Below are positions 23,417-32,182 of a stretch of DNA of 64,000 nucleotides, in pieces. The position numbers were made by a program, and so were the translations under genes. This stretch comes from Streptomyces guryensis (GTDB lineage Bacteria > Actinomycetota > Actinomycetes > Streptomycetales > Streptomycetaceae), in contig NZ_JAJSBI010000038.1 in assembly GCF_021261325.1 (NCBI RefSeq), positions 21,606 through 85,605 of the forward strand, given 5' to 3'. Positions within the stretch are counted from its first letter, which is position 1. Each line of letters starts with the position of its first letter. Under the pieces are notes generated by a model. It ran no database searches. It was not told the origin of the DNA and saw nothing but the letters and a program-made list of their open reading frames with translations.

Positions 23417-24475
23417 TCAGCTGCCGCCGGCCCGCAGCGTGGCCAGGTCGGACTTGACGGTGTTGATCGGGATGGCGAAGCCGAGGCCGACGCTGCCGGC
23501 GTCCGACGAACCCGAGGACGACTGCGAACTGGCCGAGTACATCGCGGAGTTGATGCCGATGATGTTGCCCCCGGCGTCGATCAGCGCGCCGCCGGAGTTG
23601 CCCGGGTTGAGGGACGCGTCGGTCTGGATCGCCTTGTACGTCGTCGTCGACGAACCCGTGTCGCCGTTGAACTGCCGGCCGCCGAAGGAGAACGGCCACT
23701 GGCCGTCACCGCCGCCCTGGCCCTGCTGGCTCTGGCCCTGGCTCTCGTCGGTCGAGACGGTGACGTCGCGGTTCAGGGCCGAGACGATGCCGCTGGTGAC
23801 CGTGCCGCTCAGGCCCTCGGGGGAGCCGATCGCCACGACCGTGTCGCCGACCTGCACACCGGAGGAGTTGCCGAGGGCGGCCGGCCTCAGGCCGGAGGCA
23901 CCCTCCATCTTGATCAGGGCCAGGTCCTTCTTGCTGTCGGTGCCGACGACCTTCGCGGTGTACGACTTCCCGCTGCTGGTCGTCACCTTGATCGACGAGG
24001 CACCGGAGATGACGTGGTTGTTGGTGACGATCTCGCCGCCGCTGGTGATGATCACGCCGGAGCCGGTCGACGAGCCGTTGCTCAGGGTGGCGCTGACCTC
24101 GACCACGCTCGGGCTGACGGCCGCCGCGATGGTGGCGACGTCGCCCTTCTTGCTGGACGGCACCACATTGGTGCTGGTGCTGCTGGTGGCTGCGGTGTCG
24201 TTGCCGGTCAGCTCCTGGAAGGCGTACGCGGTGCCGCCGCCGATCGCCGCGGCGACTACCGCCACGGCGGCCAGCAGGGCAAAGGGACCCCGGGCCCGCT
24301 TCTTCGGCGCCGGAGCGGCCGGCTCGACCGTGACCTGCTGCACCGGCGGCTGTGCCGGCGGGGGCGGCCACTCGGGGTTCACAGGGGAGGAGGCGTGCTG
24401 CGGGGCGCCCTGGTACGGGTTCCCGTAGCTGTCATAGCTCTCGTACTCGCCGCTGCGGCGGAAGCTCTCGGTCAT
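23417..24475 (-). CDS. HtrA/trypsin-like serine protease, membrane-anchored
   Basis: This 352-residue protein has a Pro-rich cytoplasmic N-terminus, one membrane segment (ALLAAVAVVAAAIGGGTAYAF, about residues 66-86) and an extracytoplasmic trypsin-like domain. The catalytic His is in IVTNNHVISG, the Asp in SKKDLALIKMEG and the Ser in NPGNSGGALID. A PDZ domain, usual in HtrA and PepD, is absent: the chain stops about 45 residues after the catalytic Ser. It should degrade or process misfolded envelope proteins. It lies upstream of the two-component genes on the same strand. Confidence 0.92.
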   Translation of the reverse strand: MTESFRRSGEYESYDSYGNPYQGAPQHASSPVNPEWPPPPAQPPVQQVTVEPAAPAPKKRARGPFALLAAVAVVAAAIGGGTAYAFQELTGNDTAATSSTSTNVVPSSKKGDVATIAAAVSPSVVEVSATLSNGSSTGSGVIITSGGEIVTNNHVISGASSIKVTTSSGKSYTAKVVGTDSKKDLALIKMEGASGLRPAALGNSSGVQVGDTVVAIGSPEGLSGTVTSGIVSALNRDVTVSTDESQGQSQQGQGGGDGQWPFSFGGRQFNGDTGSSTTTYKAIQTDASLNPGNSGGALIDAGGNIIGINSAMYSASSQSSSGSSDAGSVGLGFAIPINTVKSDLATLRAGGS

Positions 24476-24606
24476 GACAACGAGCTTGAACCGTGACCAT
24501 GAGAGCTTCCTGAGTGTCGGCTGAGAAGCCCGGCAGAACCTTGTTTGCCCGATATAAAGACGCTTCTCGCAGCCAGGCGGCGCTTCTCAGCCAAGCTTCA
24601 CGCAAG

Positions 24607-24670
24607 CGCCCCGTCAGGGGCGCGGGGCTGTATCGACAGGCGGCGCCGCCGCGTGGGCGCGACCCGCCAC
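24607..24670. repeat. Dispersed repeat family B
   Basis: The copy reads gccccgtcaggggcg, then CGGGGCTGTATCGA and ggcgccgccgcgtgggcgcgac. The first part is a short hairpin. Close relatives are at 52970-53030 and 54651-54712. It lies between the LacI gene's stop and the protease gene's start, about 130 bp upstream of the latter. Confidence 0.75.
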
Positions 24671-24708
24671 ACGCAATCCGCAGACGAATGACGGCCGAAC
24701 CGGCGGAG

Positions 24709-25731
24709 CTACTCGCAGCCGCAAGACCCCCGCGCCACCAGGCGCGAAGGAAACGTCTTCAACCGCTCCCGCCGGGCACCGGCCACCCGCAGCCCGTCGT
24801 CGAGCACGAGGTCCACGGCCGCGCGGGCCATCGCGGGGCGGTCCGACGCGATCGTGGTCAACGGAGGATCCGCAAGCGCCGCCTCCTTGATGTCGTCGAA
24901 GCCGGCCACCGCCAGCTCCCCGGGCACCTCGATGCGCAGCTCGCGGGCGGCCCGCAGCACGCCGATCGCCTGGTCGTCGGTGGAGCAGAAGATCGCGGGC
25001 GGCCGCCGCGGCCCGGAGAGGATCTCCAGAGCCACGCGATACGCGTCGTAGCGGTTGTACGGCGCCTCGAAGAGGCGGCCCTCGGTGGAGATCCCGGCCT
25101 CGTCCATCGCGCGCCGCCAGCCCTCGACGTGGTCGGAGACCGGGTCGCCGACCGCCGGGGTCTCGGCGGTGCCGCCCATACAGGCGACGTAGTCGTAGCC
25201 GTGCTCGATGAGGTGGCGTACGGCGAGCTGGGCGCCGCCCAGGTCGTCGGTGACGACGGCGACGTCGTCGATGGCCTCGGGCCGTTCGTGCAGCAGCACC
25301 ACCCGGGCGTCCCAGGCCTCGATCTCCGCGGCGGCCTGGTCGTTGAGTGCGTGGGAGACGAGGATCAGCCCCGAGACCCGCATGCCCAGGAAGGCGCGCA
25401 GGTAGTGGACCTCGCGCTCGCTGACGTAGTCGGTGTTGCCGACGAGCACCATCTTTCCGCGCTCGGAGGCGGCCTGTTCGACCGCGTGCGCCATCTCCCC
25501 GAAGAAGGGTTGGCGTGCGTCCGGGATGATCAGGCCTATGAGGTCGGTGCGCCGGGACGCCATCGCCTGGGCGACCCGGTCCGGCCGGTACCCCAGTTCC
25601 TTGATGGCGGCGAGGACACGCTCGCGCGTGGCCGGGGCGACCGGCCGGGGTCCGTTGTTGATGACGTAACTGACGACGGCGGTCGAAGTTCCCGCAAGCC
25701 GCGCCACATCATCCCGAGTCACCTTGGCCAC
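24709..25731 (-). CDS. LacI-family transcriptional regulator
   Basis: The 340-residue regulator has an N-terminal helix-turn-helix (VTRDDVARLAGTSTAVVSYV) with the hinge-helix region YRPDRVAQAMASRRTDLIGL. A periplasmic-binding-protein-like sugar-sensing domain follows (LIIPDARQPFFGEMAHAVEQ, VSGLILVSHAL, FCSTDDQAIGVLRAARELRI, VAVAGFDDI-type end). The ligand and target operon are not evident, because no sugar transporter or glycosidase is adjacent. It is the next gene after glnR on the same strand, 97 bp downstream. Confidence 0.92.
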   Translation of the reverse strand: MAKVTRDDVARLAGTSTAVVSYVINNGPRPVAPATRERVLAAIKELGYRPDRVAQAMASRRTDLIGLIIPDARQPFFGEMAHAVEQAASERGKMVLVGNTDYVSEREVHYLRAFLGMRVSGLILVSHALNDQAAAEIEAWDARVVLLHERPEAIDDVAVVTDDLGGAQLAVRHLIEHGYDYVACMGGTAETPAVGDPVSDHVEGWRRAMDEAGISTEGRLFEAPYNRYDAYRVALEILSGPRRPPAIFCSTDDQAIGVLRAARELRIEVPGELAVAGFDDIKEAALADPPLTTIASDRPAMARAAVDLVLDDGLRVAGARRERLKTFPSRLVARGSCGCE

Positions 25732-25828
25732 GCGCGGAGTCTACGCGGATATACCCGCCCTGGGCAGGGCGAGAAGGAGCTTCCCCCGACACCTTCTGTG
25801 CGGAAGCAATGCCCCTTCCCGCGGTCCG

Positions 25829-26608
25829 CTATGCCTCGGCCGCCACCTCGGCGGCGTCCAGAGCGGCGGTCTCGTCCGCATCCTCCGGCTTTGCCCGGTC
25901 TGCCTTGGCCTTGGCTTCGTCGGAGACCCGATCGGCCTTCTCGGGAGTAACGAATCGATAACCGACGTTCCGGACGGTCCCGATCAGCGACTCGTGCTCG
26001 GGGCCGAGCTTGGCGCGCAGGCGGCGTACGTGGACGTCGACCGTCCGGGTGCCGCCGAAGTAGTCGTAGCCCCAGACCTCCTGGAGCAGCTGCGCGCGCG
26101 TGAAGACGCGGCCCGGGTGCTGTGCGAGGTACTTGAGGAGCTCGAACTCCTTGAAGGTGAGGTCGAGGACCCGCCCCTTGAGCTTCGCGGAGTACGTCGC
26201 CTCGTCGACCGACAGGTCGCCGTTGCGGATCTCCATGGGGGAGTCGTCGTTGACGATCTGCTGCCGGCCCATGGCCAGCCGCAGCCGCGCCTCGACCTCC
26301 GCCGGGCCGGCGGTGTCGAGGAGCACGTCGTCGATGCCCCAGTCGGCGGTGACGGCCGCGAGGCCGCCCTCGGTGACGACGAGGACGAGTGGACAGCCGG
26401 GGCCCGTGGAGCGCAGCAGCTGGCACAGGCTGCGGACCTGGGGCAGGTCACGGCGGCCGTCGACGAGGATGACGTCGGCGCCCGGGGTGTCGACGAGGGC
26501 AGGGCCCTCCGCCGGGGCCACTCGCACGTTGTGCAGGAGCAGGCCGAGGGCGGGGAGCACCTCCGTCGACGGCTGGAGGGCATTGGTCAGGAGCAGCAGA
26601 GAACTCAT
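25829..26608 (-). CDS. glnR: Orphan OmpR-type nitrogen regulator GlnR
   Basis: GlnR is the global nitrogen regulator of actinobacteria and acts without a partner kinase. The 259-residue protein starts MSSLLLLTNALQPSTEVLPA, has a degenerate receiver with VILVDGRRDLPQVRSLCQLL, and a winged-helix domain (LTFKEFELLKYLAQHPGRVF, TVDVHVRRLRAKLGPEHESL, GTVRNVGYRFV). The C-terminal tail is Ala/Glu/Lys-rich and variable. The start at ATG 26608 fits GlnR; a longer frame lacks a ribosome-binding site. No glutamine synthetase gene is nearby, as in S. coelicolor, where glnR is also monocistronic. Confidence 0.88.
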   Translation of the reverse strand: MSSLLLLTNALQPSTEVLPALGLLLHNVRVAPAEGPALVDTPGADVILVDGRRDLPQVRSLCQLLRSTGPGCPLVLVVTEGGLAAVTADWGIDDVLLDTAGPAEVEARLRLAMGRQQIVNDDSPMEIRNGDLSVDEATYSAKLKGRVLDLTFKEFELLKYLAQHPGRVFTRAQLLQEVWGYDYFGGTRTVDVHVRRLRAKLGPEHESLIGTVRNVGYRFVTPEKADRVSDEAKAKADRAKPEDADETAALDAAEVAAEA

Positions 26609-26794
26609 ACGTCTGGTTCCTCCTCGGTCCCTGCGAGGACGTGTGCGGTGCGGCACTGCGGACTGCTCTGCGATCCCGGGGCCCGTACACCTGCGGTCAC
26701 CTGAGGTTTCCCGCGTCGTATACAACGCTTCCGAAAGCACAAAAGGACCCGGGGGCTACGTTGCCCGAGTCCTCTGCCCAGCAGAATAGCCCAC

Positions 26795-27658
26795 ATGAGG
26801 ACTGGTCCGGCAGGTCATGTGGCGCGATCCACCGTTCGTCCGAATCCTGAGACGGGCAGAGGGGGGCCTTTCCGTACGTTTCTGCGCACGGACGACGGGG
26901 TTGCGATCGATTCCGTATACGACCCGGGTGCGGTCGTATACGACGCCTCCACGCCACCTTCCGTTGTCCCGGTGTTCGTTGTCGCCCACGGGTTCACGGG
27001 CGATGTGGACCGGCCGCATGTTCGACGGGTGGCGGAGGCGTTCGCGCAGTACGGGGCCGTGGTCACGTTCTCCTTCCGCGGCCACGGTGCCTCCGGCGGC
27101 CGCTCGACGGTCGGCGACCGGGAGGTCCTCGACCTGGCGGCCGCGGTGGAGTGGGCCCGGGGGTTCGGGCACGCGCGCGTGGTGACCGTCGGCTTCTCGA
27201 TGGGCGGCTCCGTGGTGCTGCGCCACGCGGCGCTGTACGGAAAGGGGCGCGAGGGGCGCACCGAGGCGGCGACGGACGCCGTGGTCTCGGTGAGTGCCCC
27301 CGCCCGCTGGTACTACCGGGGCACCGCCCCTATGCGGAAGCTCCACTGGCTGGTAATGCGGCCGGAGGGCCGGCTGGTGGGCCGCTACGGATTCCGTACC
27401 CGCATCCACCATCGGGAGTGGGACCCGGTGCCGCTGTCCCCGGTGGAGGCCGTACCCCGGATCGCCCCCACGCCGTTGCTGATCGTGCACGGCGACCGGG
27501 ACGGCTACTTCCCGCTCGACCACCCGCGCATGCTGGCCGCTGCCGCGGGTGACCGGGGCGAACTCTGGCTGGAGCCCGGCATGGGCCATGCGGAGCACGC
27601 GGCCACCGACGACCTGCTGGCCCGTATCGGGCGCTGGGGTGCCGCGCAGGCGGGCTAG
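26795..27658 (+). CDS. Alpha/beta hydrolase
   Basis: The 287-residue protein has a full alpha/beta-hydrolase core: oxyanion strand VPVFVVAHGFTGD, nucleophile elbow VTVGFSMGGSVVL (G-x-S-x-G Ser), Asp in LLIVHGDRDGYFPLDH and His in EPGMGHAEHAATDD. It has no signal peptide, so it should be cytoplasmic. The substrate is unknown; the compact size and lack of a large lid suggest an esterase or lysophospholipase-type enzyme. It is divergent from glnR, and a MoaD-like gene follows 60 bp later. Confidence 0.9.
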   Translation: MRTGPAGHVARSTVRPNPETGRGGPFRTFLRTDDGVAIDSVYDPGAVVYDASTPPSVVPVFVVAHGFTGDVDRPHVRRVAEAFAQYGAVVTFSFRGHGASGGRSTVGDREVLDLAAAVEWARGFGHARVVTVGFSMGGSVVLRHAALYGKGREGRTEAATDAVVSVSAPARWYYRGTAPMRKLHWLVMRPEGRLVGRYGFRTRIHHREWDPVPLSPVEAVPRIAPTPLLIVHGDRDGYFPLDHPRMLAAAAGDRGELWLEPGMGHAEHAATDDLLARIGRWGAAQAG

Positions 27659-27718
27659 CCTGGCCGGGTACACCGCCGATCCGCTACGACCACTGCCCAC
27701 CACTACTAGAGGAACCGG

Positions 27719-27973
27719 ATGTCAAAGGTCACGGTGCGCTACTGGGCCGCCGCGAAGGCCGCGGCCGGGGTCGCCGAGGAGCCGTACGACGCGGCCACCC
27801 TCGCCGAGGCGCTCGACGCCGTGCGCGCGCGACACCCCGGAGAACTCACGCGCGTCCTGCGGCGATGCTCGTTCCTCATCGACGGTGACCCCGTGGGCAC
27901 CCGCGGGCATGAGACGGTACGGCTGGCCGACGGCGGGACGGTCGAAGTGCTCCCGCCGTTCGCAGGAGGGTGA
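27719..27973 (+). CDS. MoaD/ThiS-family sulfur-carrier protein
   Basis: The 84-residue protein starts MSKVTVRYWAAAKAAAGVAE and ends in VEVLPPFAGG. The terminal Gly-Gly is the thiocarboxylation site of ubiquitin-like sulfur carriers (MoaD, ThiS, CysO). A strong GAGGAACCGG site precedes ATG 27719. It is followed with near-overlap by a membrane protein. No MoeB-type activating enzyme is adjacent. A sulfurtransferase lies 2.5 kb downstream. The pathway (molybdopterin or another) cannot be decided here. Confidence 0.9.
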   Translation: MSKVTVRYWAAAKAAAGVAEEPYDAATLAEALDAVRARHPGELTRVLRRCSFLIDGDPVGTRGHETVRLADGGTVEVLPPFAGG

Positions 27974-27975
27974 CG

Positions 27976-29112
27976 ATGACCGACCAGCCGTACGAGGGTT
28001 CGTACGACCCGTACCAGCAGCAGGCGTGGCCCGGCGAGCAGCCACAGCAGGGCTATCAGCAGCAGGGCTATCAGGGGCAGCAGGGGTACGACGACCCGCA
28101 CGCCGCCCAGGCTCAGCAGTACCAGCAGTACGCGCAGCAGTGGCAGGGGCAGACCTGGGAGCCGCAGCCGCAGCAGCCCTACGGGGTGACGGGGCAGCCG
28201 CTGCCGCAGGAGGGCCAGTTCCAGGGCCAGGCTCCGGCGTGGAACCAGGCGGCGCAGCCGCAGGCACCCGCGCCCGTGTCAGCACCCGACGAGGCCGCCG
28301 ACGAGGAATCGGATGAGGGCGACTACGGTCCCGCGACCCTCGTCGGCAACTCCCGGATCACGGACGCCCAGCGCGCCCGCGAGGAGGGCCGGTCCCCGAT
28401 CATCGAGCCGGGCATGCAGCCGGCCGGGCTCACGGCGCTGCTGGGGCTGCTCGTCTCCGGCGCGGCGGCGGTCAACTCGTACGCCCTGCTCGTCCCGCTC
28501 ATCGCCCTGCAGGCGGTCACCGCGGCGGGCTGGTTCCGGCTGAACGGGATGTGGCCGGCCCGCCAGGGCATCGCGCTGGCGTTCCTGGGCGCGCTGGCCG
28601 CGGACGTCGCGCTGCTGGCCGCGGGCCGGGAGAACGCGCCCGCGGCGATCCTGGGCACCCTCGGCGTCTGGGTCCTGCTCACCCTGGTCCTCCAGCTGCG
28701 CTCGCACGCGGACCCGGACGAGCGGATGTACGGCCTGATGGCGACCGTCGCCTCGGCGGCGCTGTCCATCGTCGCGGCCGGATACCTGGCGGCCGAGCCG
28801 GACGCGGTGACCGTCGGCGCGGCCGCCGCGGCGGTGGCCGTCCTGGCCCGCGCGCTGCCGCTGCCCACTCCGGCGTCGATCGTGGTCTCCCTGCTCGCCG
28901 CGGCGGGCGCGGGCATCGCTGCCGGCGGAATGACCGGTTTCGGCGCGAGGGGCGCACTGCTCGGCGCGGGCGCGGCAGCCTGCGCCCTGATCGGCCACCG
29001 GGTGGCGAGCTACGACTACCCGTCGAGGTTCGTGCACTTCACGGCGGGCGTCGCCCTGCCGCTGACGGCCGCGGCACCGGTGGTGTTCGTCCTGGGGCGG
29101 GCGCTGGCGTAA
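27976..29112 (+). CDS. Polytopic membrane protein with Gln/Tyr-rich N-terminus
   Basis: The 378-residue protein has a disordered N-terminal 105 residues made of Q/Y/G/P repeats (QQGYQQQGYQGQQGYDD). The remaining 270 residues contain about eight to ten hydrophobic helices (LTALLGLLVSGAAAVNSYAL to VALPLTAAAPVVFVLGRAL). ATG 27976 has AGGAGG 6 nt upstream; GTG 27970 would overlap the moaD-like stop. The Gln-rich cytoplasmic tail is common in Streptomyces membrane proteins of unknown function. It is probably co-transcribed with the MoaD-like gene. Confidence 0.8.
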   Translation: MTDQPYEGSYDPYQQQAWPGEQPQQGYQQQGYQGQQGYDDPHAAQAQQYQQYAQQWQGQTWEPQPQQPYGVTGQPLPQEGQFQGQAPAWNQAAQPQAPAPVSAPDEAADEESDEGDYGPATLVGNSRITDAQRAREEGRSPIIEPGMQPAGLTALLGLLVSGAAAVNSYALLVPLIALQAVTAAGWFRLNGMWPARQGIALAFLGALAADVALLAAGRENAPAAILGTLGVWVLLTLVLQLRSHADPDERMYGLMATVASAALSIVAAGYLAAEPDAVTVGAAAAAVAVLARALPLPTPASIVVSLLAAAGAGIAAGGMTGFGARGALLGAGAAACALIGHRVASYDYPSRFVHFTAGVALPLTAAAPVVFVLGRALA

Positions 29113-29115
29113 GTC

Positions 29116-29190
29116 CAGCCCGTCCGGCGTTTGAGGACGAGGCCCTTCAGGGCCGAAGCAGAGGTCTGGGGGCGGCAGCCCCCAGGTCGC
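29116..29190. repeat. Dispersed repeat family A
   Basis: Directly after the membrane-protein stop, the copy reads cagcccgtccggcg, tttgaggacgaggcc, cttcagggccg and a tail gggggcggcagccccca. The tail forms a hairpin and probably ends the transcript. Confidence 0.75.
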
Positions 29191-29336
29191 GGTCGCACCG
29201 ACTCCCGCGACCCCTGTCACAGCTGATCGACAATGGCCCGGTCGAAGCCTCCCGCAGGGTTACTCTCGCGCCAGGACGGCCACCCGGCCGTCGTGACCGT
29301 TGTCATCGTCGTCCGGCCAGGTGGGGGAAACACCGA

Positions 29337-30089
29337 ATGCGCGCCCTGCGAATACTTCTGATCGTCGTCGTGGTCCTGGGCGGCCTCTTCGTGATCGCGG
29401 ACCGCGTCGCGGTCCACTTCGCCGAGAACGAGGCGGCGGACAAGGTGAGGACCACCGAGAACCTCGCCACCACCCCGGACGTGTCCATCAAGGGCTTCCC
29501 CTTCCTCACCCAGGCCGCCTCCGGTGAGCTGGACGACGTCCAGATCGGCATCAAGGACTACGAGGCCGACACCGGCACGGGCACCGGCACCAGCGGCACC
29601 AGCGGCCCGAAGTCGATCCGCATCGACGACCTGAAGGCCGACATGAAGGGCGTCAGGTTCTCCGGCGACTACAGCTCCGCCACCGCGGCCACCGCGACGG
29701 GGACCGCCACGATCGCCTACGACGAGCTCCTCAAGGCGGCCAAGTCCGAGCCGACGCAGCTCTTCCCCGGCATCAAGGCCCAGGTCGTGGGCCTCTCGGA
29801 CGGCGGCAACGGCAAGATCAAGGTGGACGTCAAGGTCACCGCCGCGGGCGCCACGCAGACGTATCCCGTGCTCAGCTCGGTGACGGTCGACGGCGACACC
29901 GTCAAGGTACACGCGGACAACCTGCCCAAACTGGTCGTCGATCTCGCGGACTCCCGTATCCGCTCCATCACCGACTTCCAGCAGGCCATCCACCAGCTGC
30001 CGGGCGGTGTGAAGCTGAACAGTGTGCAGGCCGGGCAGAACGGTGTGGAGATCACGGTGAAGGGTTCGAACGTCAGGCTCGCGGGGTAG
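29337..30089 (+). CDS. DUF2993 (LmeA-like) secreted/anchored protein
   Basis: The 250-residue protein starts MRALRILLIVVVVLGGLFVI with an N-terminal membrane anchor or signal peptide. The family motif follows (VSIKGFPFLTQAASGELDDV), then a Thr/Gly/Ser insert (TGTGTGTSGTSG) and the C-terminal strands NGVEITVKGSNVRLAG. It is shorter than the paralogue at 9.9 kb and lacks its long cytoplasmic tail. The LmeA family binds phospholipid in the mycobacterial envelope; the role in Streptomyces is unknown. The chosen ATG follows GGTGGGGGAAA. Confidence 0.88.
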   Translation: MRALRILLIVVVVLGGLFVIADRVAVHFAENEAADKVRTTENLATTPDVSIKGFPFLTQAASGELDDVQIGIKDYEADTGTGTGTSGTSGPKSIRIDDLKADMKGVRFSGDYSSATAATATGTATIAYDELLKAAKSEPTQLFPGIKAQVVGLSDGGNGKIKVDVKVTAAGATQTYPVLSSVTVDGDTVKVHADNLPKLVVDLADSRIRSITDFQQAIHQLPGGVKLNSVQAGQNGVEITVKGSNVRLAG

Positions 30090-30287
30090 TACGACGGGCG
30101 GTGGACGCGAGGTGTCCGAAAGGCGAGACGCGCCCGTCCGCACCGCAGATGTGATGACCGATACATCCACCCGGAGGTCGTGCGGGCACGCCCCGGGTGT
30201 TGATCATTTCTCATATGCCGGACGATCGCGTCTCACGATACGACACGGCGGTGACACGCCCCGCTGTACGTCCCTACGATCGAGCCC

Positions 30288-30368
30288 ATGAAGCGACAGG
30301 CGGACCTCACGAAGCGGCGGGCAGTCGACCTGTGCCGCGTCGCCGCCATGCTCTGTCGCCCCTTCTGA
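30288..30368 (+). CDS. Cys-containing leader peptide upstream of the sulfurtransferase gene
   Basis: A 26-residue frame starts at ATG 30288 (MKRQADLTKRRAVDLCRVAA) and ends MLCRPF and stop. It has the RRAVDLCR-x-x-x-x-LCR pattern of the putative leader peptides found before sulfur-assimilation genes in Streptomyces. Two Cys codons lie near the end. It sits 131 bp upstream of the sulfurtransferase. I infer Cys-responsive attenuation: ribosomes stalling at the Cys codons would change downstream RNA structure. No ribosome-binding site is seen, so the RNA may be leaderless. Confidence 0.75.
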   Translation: MKRQADLTKRRAVDLCRVAAMLCRPF

Positions 30369-30499
30369 GCGGAAGGCGCAGACCTCCGCATCCCCCGCCC
30401 TGCTCAGGGCACTCGTGCGCGCCCCGGCCCACCGCCGGAGGCACCCCGCACCCCTTGCACTCGCACGCCCCGCCGCAACTGCCCCGGAGGAGAAAGAGC

Positions 30500-31339
30500 A
30501 TGAGCCGCAGCGACGTCCTGGTCGACGCCGACTGGGTCGAGGCCAACCTCGACAACCCGAACATCGCGATCGTGGAGGTGGACGAGGACACGTCCGCCTA
30601 CGAGAAGAACCACATCAAGAACGCGATCCGCATCGACTGGACCAAGGACCTGCAGGACCCGGTCCGCCGCGACTTCATCGACCAGGAGGGCTTCGAGAAG
30701 CTCCTGTCGGCGAAGGGCATCGCCAACGACACGCTGGTGGTCCTCTACGGCGGCAACAACAACTGGTTCGCGTCGTACGCGTACTGGTACTTCAAGCTCT
30801 ACGGCCACGAGAGCGTCAAGCTGCTCGACGGCGGCCGCAAGAAGTGGGAGCTGGACGCCCGCGAGCTGGTCGAGGAGGTCCCGGAGCGCACCGAGACCAC
30901 CTACACGGCCAAGCCGCAGAACAAGGCGATCCGCGCCTTCCGTGACGACGTGGTGGCGGCCATCGGCTCGCAGAACCTGGTCGACGTCCGTTCGCCCGAC
31001 GAGTTCTCCGGCAAGCTGCTCGCTCCCGCGCACCTGCCCCAGGAGCAGTCGCAGCGTCCGGGTCACGTCCCGTCCGCGCGCAACATCCCGTGGTCGAAGA
31101 ACGCCAACGACGACGGCACCTTCAAGTCGGACGACGAGCTCAAGGAGCTCTACGCCGAGGAGCAGGTGGACCTGGCCAAGGACACCATCGCCTACTGCCG
31201 CATCGGTGAGCGTTCGGCCCTGACCTGGTTCGTCCTGCACGAGCTGCTCGGTGTCGAGAACGTCAAGAACTACGACGGCTCGTGGACCGAGTACGGCAGC
31301 CTCGTCGGCGTCCCGATCGAGCTCGGCGCCAACAAGTAA
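30500..31339 (+). CDS. Thiosulfate sulfurtransferase (rhodanese), CysA/SseA type
   Basis: This 279-residue enzyme has two rhodanese domains. The first lacks the catalytic Cys. The second holds the active-site loop AYCRIGERSALTW (Cys around residue 233), the CRIGER form of actinobacterial thiosulfate:cyanide sulfurtransferases. It transfers the sulfane sulfur of thiosulfate to cyanide or to thiol acceptors in the cytoplasm. GGAGGAGAAAG precedes ATG 30500. It forms an operon with the DUF1416 gene 101 bp downstream, the same pairing as mycobacterial cysA2-sseC. A Cys leader peptide upstream suggests control by cysteine. Confidence 0.94.
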   Translation: MSRSDVLVDADWVEANLDNPNIAIVEVDEDTSAYEKNHIKNAIRIDWTKDLQDPVRRDFIDQEGFEKLLSAKGIANDTLVVLYGGNNNWFASYAYWYFKLYGHESVKLLDGGRKKWELDARELVEEVPERTETTYTAKPQNKAIRAFRDDVVAAIGSQNLVDVRSPDEFSGKLLAPAHLPQEQSQRPGHVPSARNIPWSKNANDDGTFKSDDELKELYAEEQVDLAKDTIAYCRIGERSALTWFVLHELLGVENVKNYDGSWTEYGSLVGVPIELGANK

Positions 31340-31440
31340 GAGCTGTAGCAGGTAAGCGCTGTAGCAGGCGCAGCAGTAAGCGAGCAGACCCGCAAATCCC
31401 GACCGGCCTTCCTCCGGTCAGACCCCTCTTGGAGAAAGAC

Positions 31441-31728
31441 ATGTGTGGAGCGAAGGCCGGCGGCCCGGACGCCTCGACGATCAAGCCCGGTGAGACCACC
31501 ATCCAGGGCCAGGTGACGAAGGACGGCGAGCCCGTCGTCGGCTACGTCCGCCTGCTGGACTCGACCGGCGAGTTCACCGCGGAGGTCCCCACCTCCGCCA
31601 CCGGACAGTTCCGCTTCTACGCCGCCGAGGGCACCTGGACCGTCCGCGCCCTCGTCCCCGGCGCCACCGCGGACCGCACGGTCGTCGCCCAGCAGGGCGG
31701 CCTCGCGGAGGTCGCGATCGCGGTCTGA
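31441..31728 (+). CDS. DUF1416 family protein (SseC-like)
   Basis: The 95-residue protein starts MCGAKAGGPDASTIKPGETT and continues GQVTKDGEPVVGYVRLLDST, GQFRFYAAEGTWTVRALVPG. This is the transthyretin-like/CarboxypepD-reg beta-sandwich of DUF1416. A strong TTGGAGAAAG site precedes it. DUF1416 follows the CysA-type rhodanese throughout actinobacteria and is thought to act in the same sulfur pathway. The N-terminal Cys2 is conserved. A terminator hairpin follows 15 nt after the stop. Confidence 0.93.
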   Translation: MCGAKAGGPDASTIKPGETTIQGQVTKDGEPVVGYVRLLDSTGEFTAEVPTSATGQFRFYAAEGTWTVRALVPGATADRTVVAQQGGLAEVAIAV

Positions 31729-31742
31729 CAACCTGCCCGCCC

Positions 31743-31772
31743 AAGGGCCGCACCCTTCGGGGCGCGGCCCTT
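31743..31772 (+). terminator. Terminator after DUF1416
   Basis: A perfect 9-bp stem, AAGGGCCGC (31743-31751) with GCGGCCCTT (31764-31772), has a 12-nt loop and starts 15 nt after the stop. It should end the leader peptide-sulfurtransferase-DUF1416 transcript. Confidence 0.75.
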
Positions 31773-31914
31773 CGGCATGGACGCCCGTCGCGACATCCAC
31801 CGCTCCACGACGGGTGTCCGGCGGCCTGTGGCGGCGGTGGGTCCGTGCCGGGGGCGGGTGTGTGAGCCGTCGGCGATCGCGCCGAACCGGTGGGCCGGGG
31901 CCTACGCTGGAAGC

Positions 31915-32178
31915 ATGCTGGCACGCCGCCGTCACGTGTATTTCGCCATGATGGGCACCTGCATCACGCTGTTCGTCCTGGCCTGGGGAGTCGTACGCAT
32001 CTGGTCGGTCCCGGTCGCGGTCGGGATGTGCGTGGTGGCCATGGTCATCCCCCCGGTCGCCGCGATGGTCGCCAACCGCCGGGGCCCGGACGACCGCTGG
32101 TGGGACGATCCGTCCGGCGACCCGAAGTCCGACGAGTGGTGGGACGAGCTGGACGGCAAGAAGCGCCCGCGGCCCTAG
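31915..32178 (+). CDS. DUF3099 small membrane protein
   Basis: The 87-residue protein starts MLARRRHVYFAMMGTCITLF and has two membrane helices (MMGTCITLFVLAWGVVRIW and VPVAVGMCVVAMVIPPVAAMVA). The acidic, Trp-rich cytoplasmic tail DDRWWDDP-x-x-D-x-KSDEWWDELD is diagnostic of DUF3099. ATG 31915 is chosen because family members start at this M-x-ARRRH block; an upstream in-frame ATG at 31777 lies inside the terminator region. It converges on the DsrE-like gene with 4 bp between stops. Function unknown. Confidence 0.9.
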   Translation: MLARRRHVYFAMMGTCITLFVLAWGVVRIWSVPVAVGMCVVAMVIPPVAAMVANRRGPDDRWWDDPSGDPKSDEWWDELDGKKRPRP

Positions 32179-32182
32179 CGTC

